NCBI RefSeq assembly: GCF_000204055.1
Contig: NW_006768774.1
Coordinates: 20,534-82,604 of the forward strand
Origin: Melampsora larici-populina 98AG31
Lineage: Eukaryota; Basidiomycota; Pucciniomycetes; Pucciniales; Melampsoraceae
DNA length: 62,071 nt
Direction: 5' to 3'
In this document: positions 22,501 through 34,336 of the stretch, piece after piece
Position numbering within the stretch: position 1 is the stretch's first letter
How the letters are laid out: each line of letters begins with the position of its first letter
Program-made: the position numbers and the translations under genes
Notes under the pieces: model-generated
Databases searched by the model: none
The model's input: only the letters and a program-made list of their open reading frames with translations
What the model was told of the DNA's origin: nothing

Positions 22501-23296
22501 TGCGTCCGAACCTCACATCATGACGTATCCGCGTTGTCAATGACCTATTAGAATGGCATGGACTGCTTTGGCTGGCATCATGTGAAGTCAGCAGTACGAA
22601 TTCCGAATGGAGAAATCTGCGTGTCGTAAGTAGCCAATTTGTAGTGGGTAGCAGTAGCCGCTACAAAATTTCACAGCCCTTCGGTTACTCCCTGCGGTTC
22701 TGTGCAAAACTCACGCCTCGCCGAATGGGGCTCTCGGATTCCAAGAAGCAGCGGATTTTCTGGGATTTTCTGGGATTTTCTGGACAAACAAAGTCAAAGT
22801 TCCTTGACGAAATTGCAAAATTGTAGTGTACCGATTTGGTCATGACCTACGTTTGTAATTTATCGTATTGTCTGTGCAACAAGTGTTGATCTTTTGACTA
22901 CACGCTGGACTCGATTGAGTCAATGGGTGTGACTCTCGAGATTCTGGCTGTCGACATTAATGAAAGCATTTTGAAAGTATGAAATTCTTTCTTCACCCAG
23001 GAAAGTCGTCTTCGCTCAATGAACCCAAGTTTTGTACGACGTACGTACGATCTACGTACCATGCACGAACGCTTCATGAACCTATAAAGCATCCACTAGA
23101 GAGCACATCATTGCGAACATCTCTCAAGTTTCCCTCCCATCACGCTCCGCGGTTTGTTGATTTGTGCCATATTGGTCGGTCACAAAAATAATCAGTTTAC
23201 CACCACATCAAGTTTCTTGGGGAGAGTGCTCATCAACTACCTACCCTGACACCAACTTGTCCTATATCTTCAATTCGAATTTTGCAATACTTCTCC
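22501..23296. other. Intergenic, no gene
   Basis: No supported gene. A short tandem GATTTTCTGG (three copies near 22752-22781) and ACGTACGTACG near 23039 are the only visible structures. The last ~100 bp would be the promoter and leader of the following gene. Confidence 0.5.
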
Positions 23297-25279
23297 ATGC
23301 TGTTTGAAGAATTGGAGCAACAGCTCCTCTTCAACTCATTAGGTGGTATGTTGGCTGGAGGCATGACAGCATCTTGGATCGCCGGAATGGCCATCGTTGA
23401 AGGACTTCGAGCTGTTCAAGACCTATGGCTATATCCGTCTATCGCCTTTAAGACGTACATTACGGGCCTTGTGGCACTCTCCATGGGCATCACAGGGTCA
23501 GTGTACCTTACTTGGCTGGTTAAATGGACTACCCTCATTGACTGTTTACCTTTGAATTTTGATTTACAGACTATTTGGAGTAACTCTTTACCACCATTTA
23601 ATTAAGTTTTTCGGCGACTATGATAGCGTAGATCGCATATATCCTCTTCTGAGGTGTGTGCAATCATTGTCTAATTTCCGTCATTAAGCACTATTCCGCT
23701 CCTCAGTTCCATCGTGGCAATCGATTTTGCGAAGCGTACTAATCAGAAATCCTTAACAAAAATAGGTATCACTTTGTGTTATGTCGGGTAGTGCGTCGCT
23801 TGTCTTGTTTCTATCCCTTTTAGCTCAACATGAGAATCATAGGCGTCATATGGTTCGTGAAGTTGACAACAGAAATTTCTTCCTTGTTTACGACGAGCGC
23901 AGTGTGTGGTACTTAGTAAGTTGAAGCTCATAAACGTGCATCCTACTTTGAGCACAGCCGATCAAGAAAGACTTACTTTATGAACGAGTAAACAGACCAC
24001 ATGCAATTTTCGTATGGTGCATTCAAGGTCATCAGTCGCATGCGTGGTCTATATCTCCCATTGATCCTTATGATAGTCGTGGGAGTTCTCGTCCTGGGTA
24101 GTGGACTAGCCTCCGGTATCGCAGTGTACAACTTTTTCCAGCAGACAAGCTACTCTGTTGTGCAAACCAAGCTGGGAATTTGGCAAGCGTAAGTCTTTCG
24201 ACGCTCTTATGATTTCCGAACTAGAGGATCCCTCTTTTAACTTACTGACATCTATATAAATGACTGGTACCGGACTATAGGATGTTTTTCATGGAGGTTA
24301 GTACAATCTCAAAGATTTTGTCGACCTATTCCACATCTATAGCGACAGGCAGTCGGACCATCTTGTGACGCATTGTAGTATTCCCACATTGACGTGTGTT
24401 CACATTGGTCACAGTTTGCATGTCACTTGGGTCTGACGGCAATGAGGGCGGTTTATATGTACAAGGCAAATGATATCAAAGCCGTCATCACTCATGCAGG
24501 ACATCCGTACGTTGACATAGTATTGTCCTCTCTTGAACATATGACCCAAAGGGCTACCCTGACAGTTTTATACCCATCAATTGGCTGGTACAAGCATCCG
24601 ATACGTTGCGGACATATGTTTGCTAGTCGCTCGGACGCCAACCTACAATACTATCTTCGCCTTGATCACCATGTGCGTGCTTGATGGTGGCACATTTGGC
24701 ACACGATATTTCCTGGTGTACAGTCGATTATTCTCTCATTTTGAATATATTCCAACTCAGACTGATATACGTACATCACTTGATTCTCCATTCTATCCAA
24801 TTAGCTTTGGTGGTTCTCAGTTGGCTTTAGTGGCTATGGTGAGCCTGAAACAGGTTACCGAGAATTCATTATGACTGCAACACTCACTCCTCGACACCCG
24901 TGATGTTCAGTTTGCGTCTGCCAGCTACACATTTTCATACCTCATAGACGAACCACACCATGCTCGTGCTACCCCTGATGGGGAACACATTAAAGGCTTT
25001 CCAGACGAGTTACTCGCGTTCAATGACCGAATGCACAACAGCGTAAATGAAGCCATCTTTTATTTAACTGCTGCCATCCGTGACTCCAAAGAGACTGATC
25101 AATCATGCATTTCAATTATCCCCACTCGTATGATCAGAGGCTTCATGCTCAGAGACTTGTTCGCCCTCGACGGACTCGTCCAAAGCCAATTGACGAGCTT
25201 GTAGAAGATGAAGACGAATTCGCAAGTGATGGTATCAAGATCGAGGAAATCACTTCGCCCAAAGGTCTACCAAGCTCGT
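23297..25279 (+). pseudogene. Second DUF6534-like membrane protein gene, probably decayed at its 3' end
   Basis: ATG at 23297. Segments match the family: GGMLAGGMTASWIAG with AVQDLWLYPSIAFKTYITGL (first exon), LFGVTLYHHLIKFFGDYDS after a GTCAGT intron, MRGLYLPLILMIVVGVLVLG with SGLASGIAVYNFF (exon ~24001-24190), and the charged tail ELVEDEDEFASDGIKIEEIT ending at TAA 25277-25279. Downstream of 24850 the box expected as NSLLxxLNSR is disrupted (TENSL followed by TGA, then LLDTR in the same frame and TATLTPRH in another), so the copy is likely broken there. A start-less open frame at 24886-25203 (VQFASASYTFSYLIDEPHHA ...) runs in a different phase and is unexplained. It is the same strand and family as the gene at the left edge, but too diverged for a recent duplication. 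Confidence 0.55.
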
Positions 25280-26342
25280 AATACGATTAACTTACATAGG
25301 CTCCTGTATCCAATTCCGCGTCTTGAATCCGTTTGAGTCATGTACAGTATACCGGGCCTCTTGTCACCTATTCACGTCATCTTTTTGTTCTCTACATGTC
25401 CTATCGAAATATCAAATCAAACCCAAGTTGGATATCATGGAAGGCGTTTTATCAGGAATCCTTTGCATTATCTTCGTTTCCCTAATCTATGATGCCAAAA
25501 TGTTGGCTACTTTCACTACTCTCTTCCTTATCTCTTTCCAGCTTGAAGCGCTACTACGTTCGTTTCATTTGCAATCAACATTTGCGTGGCATCATCAGGG
25601 TACATTTCAACACCCCAATCCTTTTTGTGGGTCAGAAACAGACTGCCATGGAGCTCATCAACCAGTATCTCATTTCGTGTAATCTCCTCTGCCTACCTTC
25701 AAGAACCCTACCGTGAAAAATTTGCAATGAGACATGAGATAGAATTCACTGTCATCATAATTTCTCATACTTTACCATTCAGTACTCAGCTGTAATCAGC
25801 GCTCTGAGTCTAGTGAATGACATCGGACTTTTCCAGTGAACCCCATTTCACGTTCAAGCTTATGATCCGGTATCACGACAAGAGAGTAACCGAAGGACAG
25901 TGGACTTGGCGAGCATGGGTGAGCATTCCCGGACCGCGTCGCAGTCGGTACACCCCCCTACACATAATTTCAATAACCACTTTGGGCCAGATACAAACCC
26001 ATGACTGCCGTATCCGGCTAAATACAATATCACATCACATCCACCTATCATCGACTACTTCTGGCTTTAGATCATCCAAATTATCACATCACCAAACCGC
26101 ATCCTTAATCACAGTTAAGCACATATATCATGCATGTCTTTGTTCAAGAGCAAAACGTACCAGAACACGTACAATATGTTCATTCTTACAAATTCATATG
26201 ATCCCATCGGTTTTGGTCCTCTTTCTCAACTGATAATGATACAATGCTTTGCAGAGAAGCATGTTATTATGCTGATAAGTATGTAAAGAGATGAAGTATC
26301 GAGGATTGTTGATAGAACATTTTGCAGAATATTGGAAGGGGA
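25280..26342. other. Unassigned region with one coding-like segment
   Basis: No complete gene. Around 25534-25716 the plus strand reads KRYYVRFICNQHLRGIIRVH then FNTPILFVGQKQTAMELINQ after a CTTTCCAG acceptor-like site, which looks like an exon of an unidentified protein. Flanking frames are short and mutually inconsistent. Confidence 0.35.
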
Positions 26343-26496
26343 GTGCAATTCAGTAGCCGCTATACGTTAGCGGCTAATCCCTGCTAACATCTACACCGCA
26401 GTTGTCTGTACTACAATCCAATTCCCTAAATACGCATCTGTGTGACACCTCTTCCCTATCTAGATCTACCCACCTCCGCTCGTCCATCCCCTTCCC

Positions 26497-26925
26497 GTGC
26501 ATGCCAAAACAACCGGCTCCAAGTCATTCCAGCCGTATATTCGCAAAGGGCCACATCCTCATCCCGAAGGAAGCCAGGTGCATGGGTCAGAAGTCTTTAG
26601 CTTTAAGCTTCTCTGGCATCGACCCGCGGCATTACTTGCCTACTTAGGATTAGGCGAAGTTGTTGTCCTTGAGCATATCACCGTGTCCATGTGGCAGTCT
26701 CTCGAGGACGAGCGCACACGGACTCCCTTTGAGGCACAAAGGCAACTCATGCGCTTGCCGACGAGCAAACATCAGACAAACACGGTGTATGTGTCCCGGA
26801 TTGAAGATCATCGCCTCTCTTATTGCTTGAGAGAAAGGCGATATGGTGACCTTGTGAATGGCTTGTATTGGAGATGTTTGCCGAGCTTTTTGCCCGAGTG
26901 TCCTTTGGTGACACTGCGAAGATAA
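26497..26925 (+). CDS. Hypothetical protein fragment
   Basis: A 142-codon frame (HAKTTGSKSFQPYIRKGP ... FKLLWHRPAALLAYLGLGEV ... SYCLRERRYGDLVNGLYWRC). The start falls within an in-frame stretch and its last codons run into the inserted element at 26912, so the true 3' end is lost or displaced. No family was recognised. It may be cargo or a transposase fragment of the element that encloses it. Confidence 0.35.
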   Translation: MHAKTTGSKSFQPYIRKGPHPHPEGSQVHGSEVFSFKLLWHRPAALLAYLGLGEVVVLEHITVSMWQSLEDERTRTPFEAQRQLMRLPTSKHQTNTVYVSRIEDHRLSYCLRERRYGDLVNGLYWRCLPSFLPECPLVTLRR

Positions 26926-27786
26926 TATATTTTTCCATGGTGAAAAATGATTGAAACCAGCAATTGAAATGGCATGCTTCACATTGGTCCAAAAAATCTG
27001 AAAAAATCAGGTAAGTAAAATTGTGTGATTTTCTTTCCGGTGGGAGATTTTGGCGGATACAGAAAAATTCTAGCACTCTGTCTGTTAATTTCCCAGATTT
27101 TTTGGCAAGATAGACAGAAATGCAGAACTTGCGCACTCATTCAAGCCTCCAAAATTAACAAGAACAAGCCAGAAAAAAAATCATAAGTGAAGGACAGCAT
27201 TCCCTTTGTTGAACATTTTTTTCAGGATCTTGCTGGCTCAGTATGTATACCATCACATATGTATTGTTAAAACTATATATATTATGCTGACATATGTACA
27301 AGGCTCCAAAATTACCCAGGAAATTTTTTGCAACACAACAAAGGATGTGCCATTATGTGGAAAAAAATTCAGGATAATCCGTCCACATTTCATACATTGG
27401 TGACCCAAAATACATTTACAATTTATTTGGTGTTATACCTTGCATATATCCAAGACAAAGGCACCAAAAAATATGAAAAAATAACCGAACAGCACAAAGG
27501 GCATTTTTGATCTGTTCTGATTTTTCTGGATTTTTTGACCTGCTGTGAGCTTCCAAAAACCAGAAAAAGTATCAGGAATTGCTTGCTGAGTTACTTCTGA
27601 GTAAAACAATCGAAGCAAGATGAAAAAAACGTTCAAGGACAAACAGCATTGTATCTCTCTGCAATCCGTTTTCCAAGAATTTTGGGCTAAAACTGGGCCC
27701 TAAATTTCGAAAACGATTTTTCAGCAATCATTTTAAAATAAATGCAATCATTTTTCACCATGGAAAAATATATTATCTTTGCAGTG
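26912..27786. mobile_element. CACTR-ended long-TIR non-autonomous element (CACTA-like), copy 1
   Basis: The left end CACTGCGAAGATAATATATT and the complement of the right end (CACTGCAAAGATAATATATT) match over about 45 bp through TTCCATGGTGAAAAATGATTG. Flanking triplets TGA and TGG are a near 3-bp duplication. 875 bp with no gene. CACTR ends and a 3-bp target point to the CACTA (EnSpm/CMC) superfamily. Confidence 0.66.
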
Positions 27787-27991
27787 TGGGTCGGTGAGCA
27801 TATTGTCCCGGAATGTTGGTCTTGGCCTGTGGGCTAAATTCGTCCCGGAAGGATGATGAGTGGTTGTCAACGCCAGATGTATATGTGACATCTACTTTGG
27901 TTGAGTGCGTGAGAAGATGTCTTGATTCGGAAGTTGCGTGTACAAAAGTGTCAGGTATAGCGGTTAGCAGTTAGCCGCTAAGTTATTGCAT

Positions 27992-28640
27992 CCCCCTTCT
28001 GATGCTCCCACATTTTGGTATCATGCATACTTGCATCTCCCGCTGAGGTCTTATAGACAACATCGCGATTTTGAGTTCTGCTTAAGCGCACACACAGGTT
28101 GCTTTCTGTGTCTTGAACGCAATTCCGAGTCGATTCAGACCTTGTACCCTCTCGTACCTCTAAAAACCATCGATATCGCGAGGAAAAGTGTCTGGACTCT
28201 GAGGGTAAATGAGAGAATTATGGGTTTGGAGTGATGGGTCTAGATGGGTCAGACCGTCAGATTGTTTGTTTTGCAAATGTCATAGATACAGCTGTACCAG
28301 TCCATCACAATTTCACACGAGTTCCATTTATGTGACGTGTGACTCTATCAATGATGAGCGCTTTCAGCCGCTTCCAAAAGCAGTGCTCACCTGTGCTTGG
28401 CTATACAGCGCTCACGTGGTTTATTCACCCTTCGAATTCTCTGCACGACAAGGACCACCATTGCCAAGCACCTCAACAATGTACCTTTTCAGTTTGACTC
28501 TACCTACACATCAAAAGACACTTGTAATGCTAAGTAGATTACATGTTCAACGCCGATCACATTTGTCTCGGGCTCAACCTCTGTCCAAGTTCTTGACTTT
28601 CTAAAAAGAATACTCATCACCATCTCACATCCCATTCTCT
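27992..28640. other. Intergenic, no gene
   Basis: Only short overlapping frames on the plus strand, with no motif and no consistent coding signal. Confidence 0.45.
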
Positions 28641-29181
28641 CAGTCTCTTCCTTTTTAGTAAGTAAGCTAAAGGTATTAAGTTTGTATGCGTGTGACTTTG
28701 GTTACTCCATCTTTGTGCGTGTGTCTCATTTCAGCTCTCATTGTTTCTATATATTTTATTTTTATTCATTCTATAAATATATCTTTATACTCTTTCTTTT
28801 CTAAGCAATCACTAGGTAGGTTATCACCTTAGTCAGGTTCTAACCTGGTGTGTGGGGGGGGCCGTAGGCCCGGGACTGCCTGTCCAAGAAAGGGTTTTCT
28901 ACCTCCCAATCTCTGGACGGGTGGCATCCTGAGCCCGTCGAAAACTCACTTACGGCAACAGTCCAGGCCGTACAATTCCTGTACTCGCCATGTATATGAT
29001 CTGCAATTCAATCTTTACAAACTTTATTTCACAATTTCAATTGCATCACATGTTTGTTCTCTTGCCCTCATCCCCCTTCTTCTATTTCTCTTAAACTTCA
29101 ATCTTGCTCATTCTCCTTCTGATCTGCGGGCAAACAGATTAATGAGCTTCTTTTTCTCACTTCCCACTGCTACAAAAAAAC

Positions 29182-31430
29182 TCACATATGTCTCTGCCAA
29201 TCTTCAAATTCTAACAATTTCCACAACTCTCTTATTTCTTTCTTTTCGTCTTGATTATATTTTCTCAGGTATAGTTGATAGGCTTTCGATTGCCATCTAC
29301 CAATTGTTGTGATCTCTTCTATCAGCCTTTTTTCATTCCATCTTAGGGTCGCTCCACCTACTCGGAACGAGTGGCCCAAAAGGTGAGTGGTTTCCCCATT
29401 TCCTTTCCATACTCTTTTGAAGATTCTCATCAATTTTGACTTCAAGATGGTGCTTCTTGTTCCATCTTCCTCCAGATATGAAAATAATGGGTCATTTGGT
29501 CCCGTTTTATTCTCTCTTACTATCCTTTCTAACGCGATTGTTGCATCTAGATACGATTGTTGTAGTTTAAGCTTTATATATTGAATCTGACCTAGTTGTG
29601 CTGTTTTGGCATTGAAGATCACAATTGTCACTTTATCACCATCGTTTGACCAAGATACATCTTTTCTCCTTGCTAACTTTTTCTTCTTATCATCCGACAC
29701 TAGCTCTCCTAACCATGCCATTTCCCAGAATGCTACCAACACGACTGCTAGAGCTACCTGATCCCTCTTGCTTCCTTTTGATAACACTCTGAACAATTGT
29801 ACTAAATGCCTTAACATTTTTGGTTTCTTTTGTTCTTTCTCCGACTCTCTTATCGCCGCCTCCGCCACTTTCAATGAATATAATAATACAGACAACTTTA
29901 CACTACGCCAAATTGCAAATTTACCGTGGAGTTTAGAAAATTGAGTAGACATAGAAAATTATAGAGAAGCTGGCAAGGGTCAGAAAAATATGAAAAAATA
30001 ATGGGAGGGCCCTTTGATGCATTCCAATTGTCTGGCATATTTTTTCATATTTTTAAAACCACAATGCATATAATACTACACAAAATATAATATTTTCTGG
30101 GCAGAAAGTATAAAAACCAACAAACAGTGATATTGAGCAGTCTTGGAGAGAGACAAAAATACACAAAAAATGCATATTGTTCCTATGGCTGAGACCTTGG
30201 ATTTGAGTATTTTTTTGTATGTTTAGTGTGAGAATTGTTGATTGTACTAACAAAAAACCTCCAGGATTGTTAGATTACAACCTGTAACAGACATTGGAGG
30301 GCATAATTTGAATTCAACAATCCCTTATATCTTTGTCAATTCTTGGTCAAACCACTGGATTTTTTGTTCATCGGAAAGCCAAACTCTGTGACTATATCTT
30401 TCATTGAGACAAAAAACCTGCATCTGATCCCAAAGAATATCTATGTGGCTATAGAGGAAATTGTTTCAAAGACAAATAGGTTTTTTTGTAGCGGAGCTAC
30501 AGATTTGATGCATTAACATAACATTCAAATGCACTTCATGGCTTCCTAATCAGCTAACTATCAAGTGTTTTGACCCAGAATTGCAAAAGATATGAGGGAT
30601 ATAGAATTCCAGTGGCCAAATTCCAATCCGTGTTACAGGTTGTAATCTGAGAAACTTGGAGGTTTTTTGTTAGTACAATCAACAATCTGCACACTAAAAA
30701 TACAAAAAAATACTCAAATCCAAGGTCTCAGCCATAGGAACAATATGCATATTTTTGTGTATTTTTGTCTCTCTCCAAGACTGCTCAATATCACTGTTTG
30801 TTGGTTTTTATATTTTCTGCCCAGAAGATATTATATTTTGTGTAGTATTATATGCATTGTGGTTTTAAAAATATGAAAAAATATGCCAGACAATCGGAAT
30901 GCAATCAAAGGGCCCTCCCATTATTTTTTCATATTTTTCTGACCCTTGCCAGCTTCTCTATAATTTTCTATGTCTACTCAATTTTCTAAACTCCACGGTA
31001 AATTTGCAATTTGGCGCAGTGTTAAGGTGTCATACTTTGGATACTCTTCATCGCAAAACAAATGCCAGCATTTTATTCCGGTGAGATATTTTTTAAGAGT
31101 TTCTACTTTGATTGTTGCTGACAGTTGATTTTTCTTTTCCGACTTCCCATCTGATTCCAACTTCTTTCCAGCCTATACTACAAATTCATATAATACATTG
31201 TTTGATAAAGGTAATAACTCTTTCCTTCTATAACCTTTTTCAATTGCAAACTTCATCAACTTTGACACTCCACTATTATAATTTACTAACGTTGCATATG
31301 CCCAGCCTCCCGATAGCATATGAGTTTGGACTATATTTTCTCTCCACTTCAATTCTCCTTTTGCATTTTGTAAAAATAATTTTATCTTGTTTTCTATCTT
31401 AGGAGATATCATGCTTCTTCCAGTAACCAC
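29182..31430 (-). pseudogene. Tyrosine recombinase of Ngaro-like element 2, multiply inactivated
   Basis: The frame runs from ~31430 (WAYATLVNYNSGVSKLMKFA), through an in-frame TAG at 31173-31175 where the related copy at 35374 has Trp (FVVWAG), to KYLTGIKCWHLF. It is interrupted at 31021-29901 by a TIR element; removing that with one TTA copy restores the frame (YDTLKLSVLLYSLKVAE). The C-terminal core has LLGHSFRVGGATLRW (His-x-x-Arg), IGRWQSKAYQLYLRKY (Trp and nucleophile Tyr). The first catalytic Arg, expected in ARLGEL, is Trp here (AWLGELV). Recombinases of this order integrate circular cDNA. Dead by nonsense, insertion and a catalytic substitution. Confidence 0.85.
29901..31021. mobile_element. 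CACTR-ended long-TIR element (CACTA-like), copy 2
   Basis: Ends CACTACGCCAAATTGCAAAT and the complement of CACTGCGCCAAATTGCAAAT; the inverted arms extend about 370 bp each, so the two arms encode near-identical short shadow frames. TTA is duplicated at 29898-29900 and 31022-31024. It sits inside the recombinase gene, and removal restores that frame, which fixes the boundaries. 1121 bp, no gene. Confidence 0.88.
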
Positions 31431-32738
31431 TTCAGATCTTCCGGTAACTCTATGTTTAACCTTGGTCCGGATTGATTCAATTTGTCTAGTCCTCTTGATA
31501 ATCCGTCTGCGTTGTTATCTCCTGATTCCACTCTCTCTTCTGTGATGTCGCACTGTAACCAAAGAAGTAAGTTTTGAATTTTCTTCCACTCTTTGTTCAC
31601 CTGTTTGCCTTTTTGATCTCCGTTTATGAATCATTGACTCTGTGGTTGTATTGTCCGTTTTCACCCAGAAGTTTCTTCCCCTTACGTCCGTCGAGATTTC
31701 TAACATCAACAACCCCAGCCTTATAGCCGCCGTTTTGGCCCAAGCTATATCACGTTGTGTTTCCTCTTCTTCTAGACCAATTGTGGCCCAGTTTTCTTTC
31801 AACTTATATTGCACCCAACCAAACTTGACAATAACTCCGATTCCTACTCCGCTTGCATCTCCCACCCAACCGATCCTTTCAGGTTTGATTTCCGGCACAA
31901 TCCTCCTTGGTTCAAAATTTGTTAATGTGTCTTTCCAACTTTCCAAGTCTAGTCCCGCCGCTCTTGATAAGAATCTCTTTGCATTCGTCTTCTGCCACGG
32001 ATTCAACCACACATATAGTCCCCTCATATACGGTTTCATGTGTGGTACTATGTACATCAAGTGAGCTATCTTCCCTATTATTGAGTCTGCTTCTTTTAGG
32101 CTCCAAGGGCCTTTTTCTTCTAGCGTTTTATTTATTGACTCTAACCTTTCTGCCAGTTTCTCATCAGGTAACCAAACCATTTTATCAACACCATTGAAGA
32201 TGAAACCCAAGTACTTTTCTTTGTTGGCGAATTCTCTTAGTTTCTCAAAGTTTGTTTTTACACCCATCCTTGTGCTCAGACTTACTATGTCTTCTATACG
32301 TAAGTCATCCTTGTCCAACTTCACCATCATGTTGTCATTGACCCATCTGAAAATGTGGTCTATTTTCAGGTACTTCTGCACTATCAGTCTCCACACATCT
32401 GCCACCTTCCCAAAAGTTCCGCATCCAGCAACTCCCCCGAATGGAACCGCAATGTCGATCCAGATCATATGATAAAAGTCTTTAATTGCCAGGTATCTCC
32501 ATTCATCTTCCTTCGTTCCGGCTTGCCTATACGCCTTTTCCCAGTCGTATATTGCTAGCTGTATTATTTCATCAAAGTGCTTCCTGAAATACCTTGCCAC
32601 AGCATAAAAATCATCCCAAGATGTGTCAAAGTTATGTTCATCTACCAGAGAATTTACGGACGGAATTCTAGAAACAAACTTTGTACTCAAAAACATAACC
32701 TTTTCATCATGAGATAGTTGGGAACACCAATTGATCAA
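31409..32738 (-). pseudogene. RT/RNase H of Ngaro-like element 2, truncated and frameshifted
   Basis: Starts in mid-RT (SRIPSVNSLVDEHNFDTSWD). Motif A is normal (YDWEKAYRQ), GVAGCGTFGKVADVW is present, but motif C reads FRWVNDNMMV where the other copies have VDDN, so a catalytic Asp is Asn (GAT to AAT in a TCGAT context). RNase H residues follow (WVGDASGVGIG, IAWAKTAAIRLG, KTDNTTTES). Near 31605 the frame shifts and the RNase H end continues in another frame (EWKKIQNLLLWLQCDI ... NNADGLSRG) to 31409. No start codon. Non-functional. Confidence 0.82.
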
Positions 32739-32740
32739 AC

Positions 32741-33270
32741 ATGAAGAAAAAGATGCAAATCTTGTGTGTAATGCTCGTGGTTCAATGGTATTACACTGAT
32801 CAACTTGAAGTAGTAAGATAAGTGGTGGTTTTATAATTACAAACTCATCAATAACAAAAAGTGATTTGATAGCAAAGATTAATCAATGACATACAGAGAT
32901 AGAGCAACCATCAAACTATAGTATCTCATTCAAAACCAGCTGAAAAATGTCCTATGCATACTGATTGAATGAAAACGACCCGGATCAAAGCCCCTGATTT
33001 TATTGGCTGAGACAGGCATCGCCATCGCGATATCTCAAAGTTTCCTTCTTCTGTTTGATTATGAAGTTAATGAAGAGCGACATGATCTATGTATTCAAGT
33101 TTTCTTTAGCCGATCCTGATTCCTGCGCCCTAGCACAAAACCAAGTGAAAAAGTACTTTGAGCCCGAAAATCAGCAGTTAAGAAAGTCCAAAACCTACCT
33201 TTAATTGATTGTTACCGTCCGGCGTCTCGGATGTTCTATAAATCGATTGCATTTGAGTGAAATGTGATTT
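32741..33270. other. Intergenic, no gene
   Basis: Between the truncated element 2 and the right end of element 3. No frame of interest and no repeat recognised. Confidence 0.5.
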
Positions 33271-33503
33271 CCACTCTTTACTCTACAATGTCTCAGTGTG
33301 TATAGCTTCTTTCTTTCTCATTATTCATTTCGCATACTAACACAAGACTTAGTACTGTAATATCACATATAAGTTTGTTTTGGTTTGTCTTATGCAAACC
33401 TAAAGTATTCGTAATGAATACTCTTGGTTTCTTGGGGGGGGGCCCAACCCTAACAAGGGCTGAGGGAGGTAAGACCACCAGTAACAGTAGGCGGGAGAGC
33501 GCT
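33271..33503 (-). repeat. Split direct repeat B2 of Ngaro-like element 3
   Basis: Starts CCACTCTTTACTCTACAATG and ends GGGAGAGCGCT; near-identical to B1 at 33917-34150. It contains a G-run followed by CCCAACCCTAACAAGGGC. Confidence 0.88.
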
Positions 33504-33629
33504 GAACGGTGGGTTAGGCACTCCCTCTACAACTTACATATAACATTCCCTGCACCTACCCTTATATCTCTACTTATACCATAGTTATCTTTATACCACT
33601 TCCTGTTTCCTATTCGGGCGGTGGGTGGG

Positions 33630-33916
33630 TTCGAAAAGGAAAGACAAGCTACAGAGCTTGTGATGTGAGAGACAGAAAAGAGTCGATGTCATGATTTCCC
33701 GGGTCAAGCGGGGATAACGGAAAATGGGGAATTCGACGTGTGGGGAATTCGACGTGTAAGGAAATTTTCAACCTTGATTATATCAAGGTACACTCGTTGA
33801 GGGAAATTCTCCTTCCCCCAGTATAGGGATATTCCCCTGTATTACCCATAGTCCGACATCAGTCCCGTCTCGTGGAAATAGACGGTACCGTCGTGCCTTT
33901 GGGCACCGTCTGTCAT
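33630..33916 (-). repeat. Split direct repeat A2 of Ngaro-like element 3
   Basis: Starts TTCGAAAAGGAAAGACAAGC and ends GGCACCGTCTGTCAT; about 90 % identical by eye to A1 at 39607-39893. One GGGGAATTCGACGTGT unit is duplicated here relative to A1. It abuts B1 directly. Confidence 0.88.
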
Positions 33917-34150
33917 CCACTCTTTACTCTACAATGTCTCAGTGTGTATAGCTTCTTTCTTTCTCATTGTTCATTTCGCATACTAACACAAGACTTAGTA
34001 CTGTAATATCACATATAAGTTTGTTTTGGTTTGTCTTATGCAAACCTAAAGTATTCGTAATGAATACTCTTGGTTTCTTGGGGGGGGCCCCCAACCCTAA
34101 CAAGGGCTGAGGGAGGTAAGACCACCAGTAACAGTAGGCGGGAGAGCGCT
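33917..34150 (-). repeat. Split direct repeat B1 of Ngaro-like element 3
   Basis: Direct copy of 33271-33503 lying between the recombinase gene and A2. Short frames within both copies are shadows of the repeat. Confidence 0.88.
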
Positions 34151-34336
34151 TCCCCATGACTTGGGACACAGTCCTGAGCCTGTGATCGCCCACCTACTGT
34201 GGCTCGGGTCATCATGTGACATCTACCCTACCCCCACGAAAAACTTCCACGTCTGTTACATCTCTGTACAGAGGGAGTTGTATCACTCTAAAGATATACA
34301 TTTCACCATATCCATGATCGACCGATCAATTTCCGA

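Larger units (their letters stand above)
26343..27991. mobile_element. Possible TIR element with TAGCGGCTA-rich ends
   Basis: The left end GTGCAATTCAGTAGCCGCTA ... TTAGCGGCTAATCC and the right end, complemented (ATGCAATAACTTAGCGGCTA ... ACCGCTATAC), share GCAAT and multiple TAGCGGCTA/TAGCCGCTA motifs in inverted order. It encloses a 142-codon frame and the CACTR-type element at 26912-27786. No target duplication was found, so boundaries and class are tentative. Confidence 0.42.
28640..32740 (-). mobile_element. Ngaro-like retrotransposon 2, 5'-truncated
   Basis: Minus-strand order: RT/RNase H (from 32738, lacking about the first 200 residues of the other copies), then tyrosine recombinase (31430-29182) interrupted by a CACTR element. 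Downstream, 28640-28980 has the G-run and palindromic layout (GTGGGGGGGGCCGTAGGCCC) seen in the terminal repeats of the full-length element and is probably the right-hand repeat. Gag and the left repeat are missing. Confidence 0.7.

Noticed and set aside
30053..30876. Mirror-image frames at 30053-30253 and 30667-30876
   Set aside because: They are the two inverted arms of one TIR element, so the identical translations are an artefact of the arms.
33293..34193. Repeated frames starting MVLPPSALVRVG / MGDHRLRT
   Set aside because: Located within split direct repeats B1 and B2; the shared reading is due to repeat identity.
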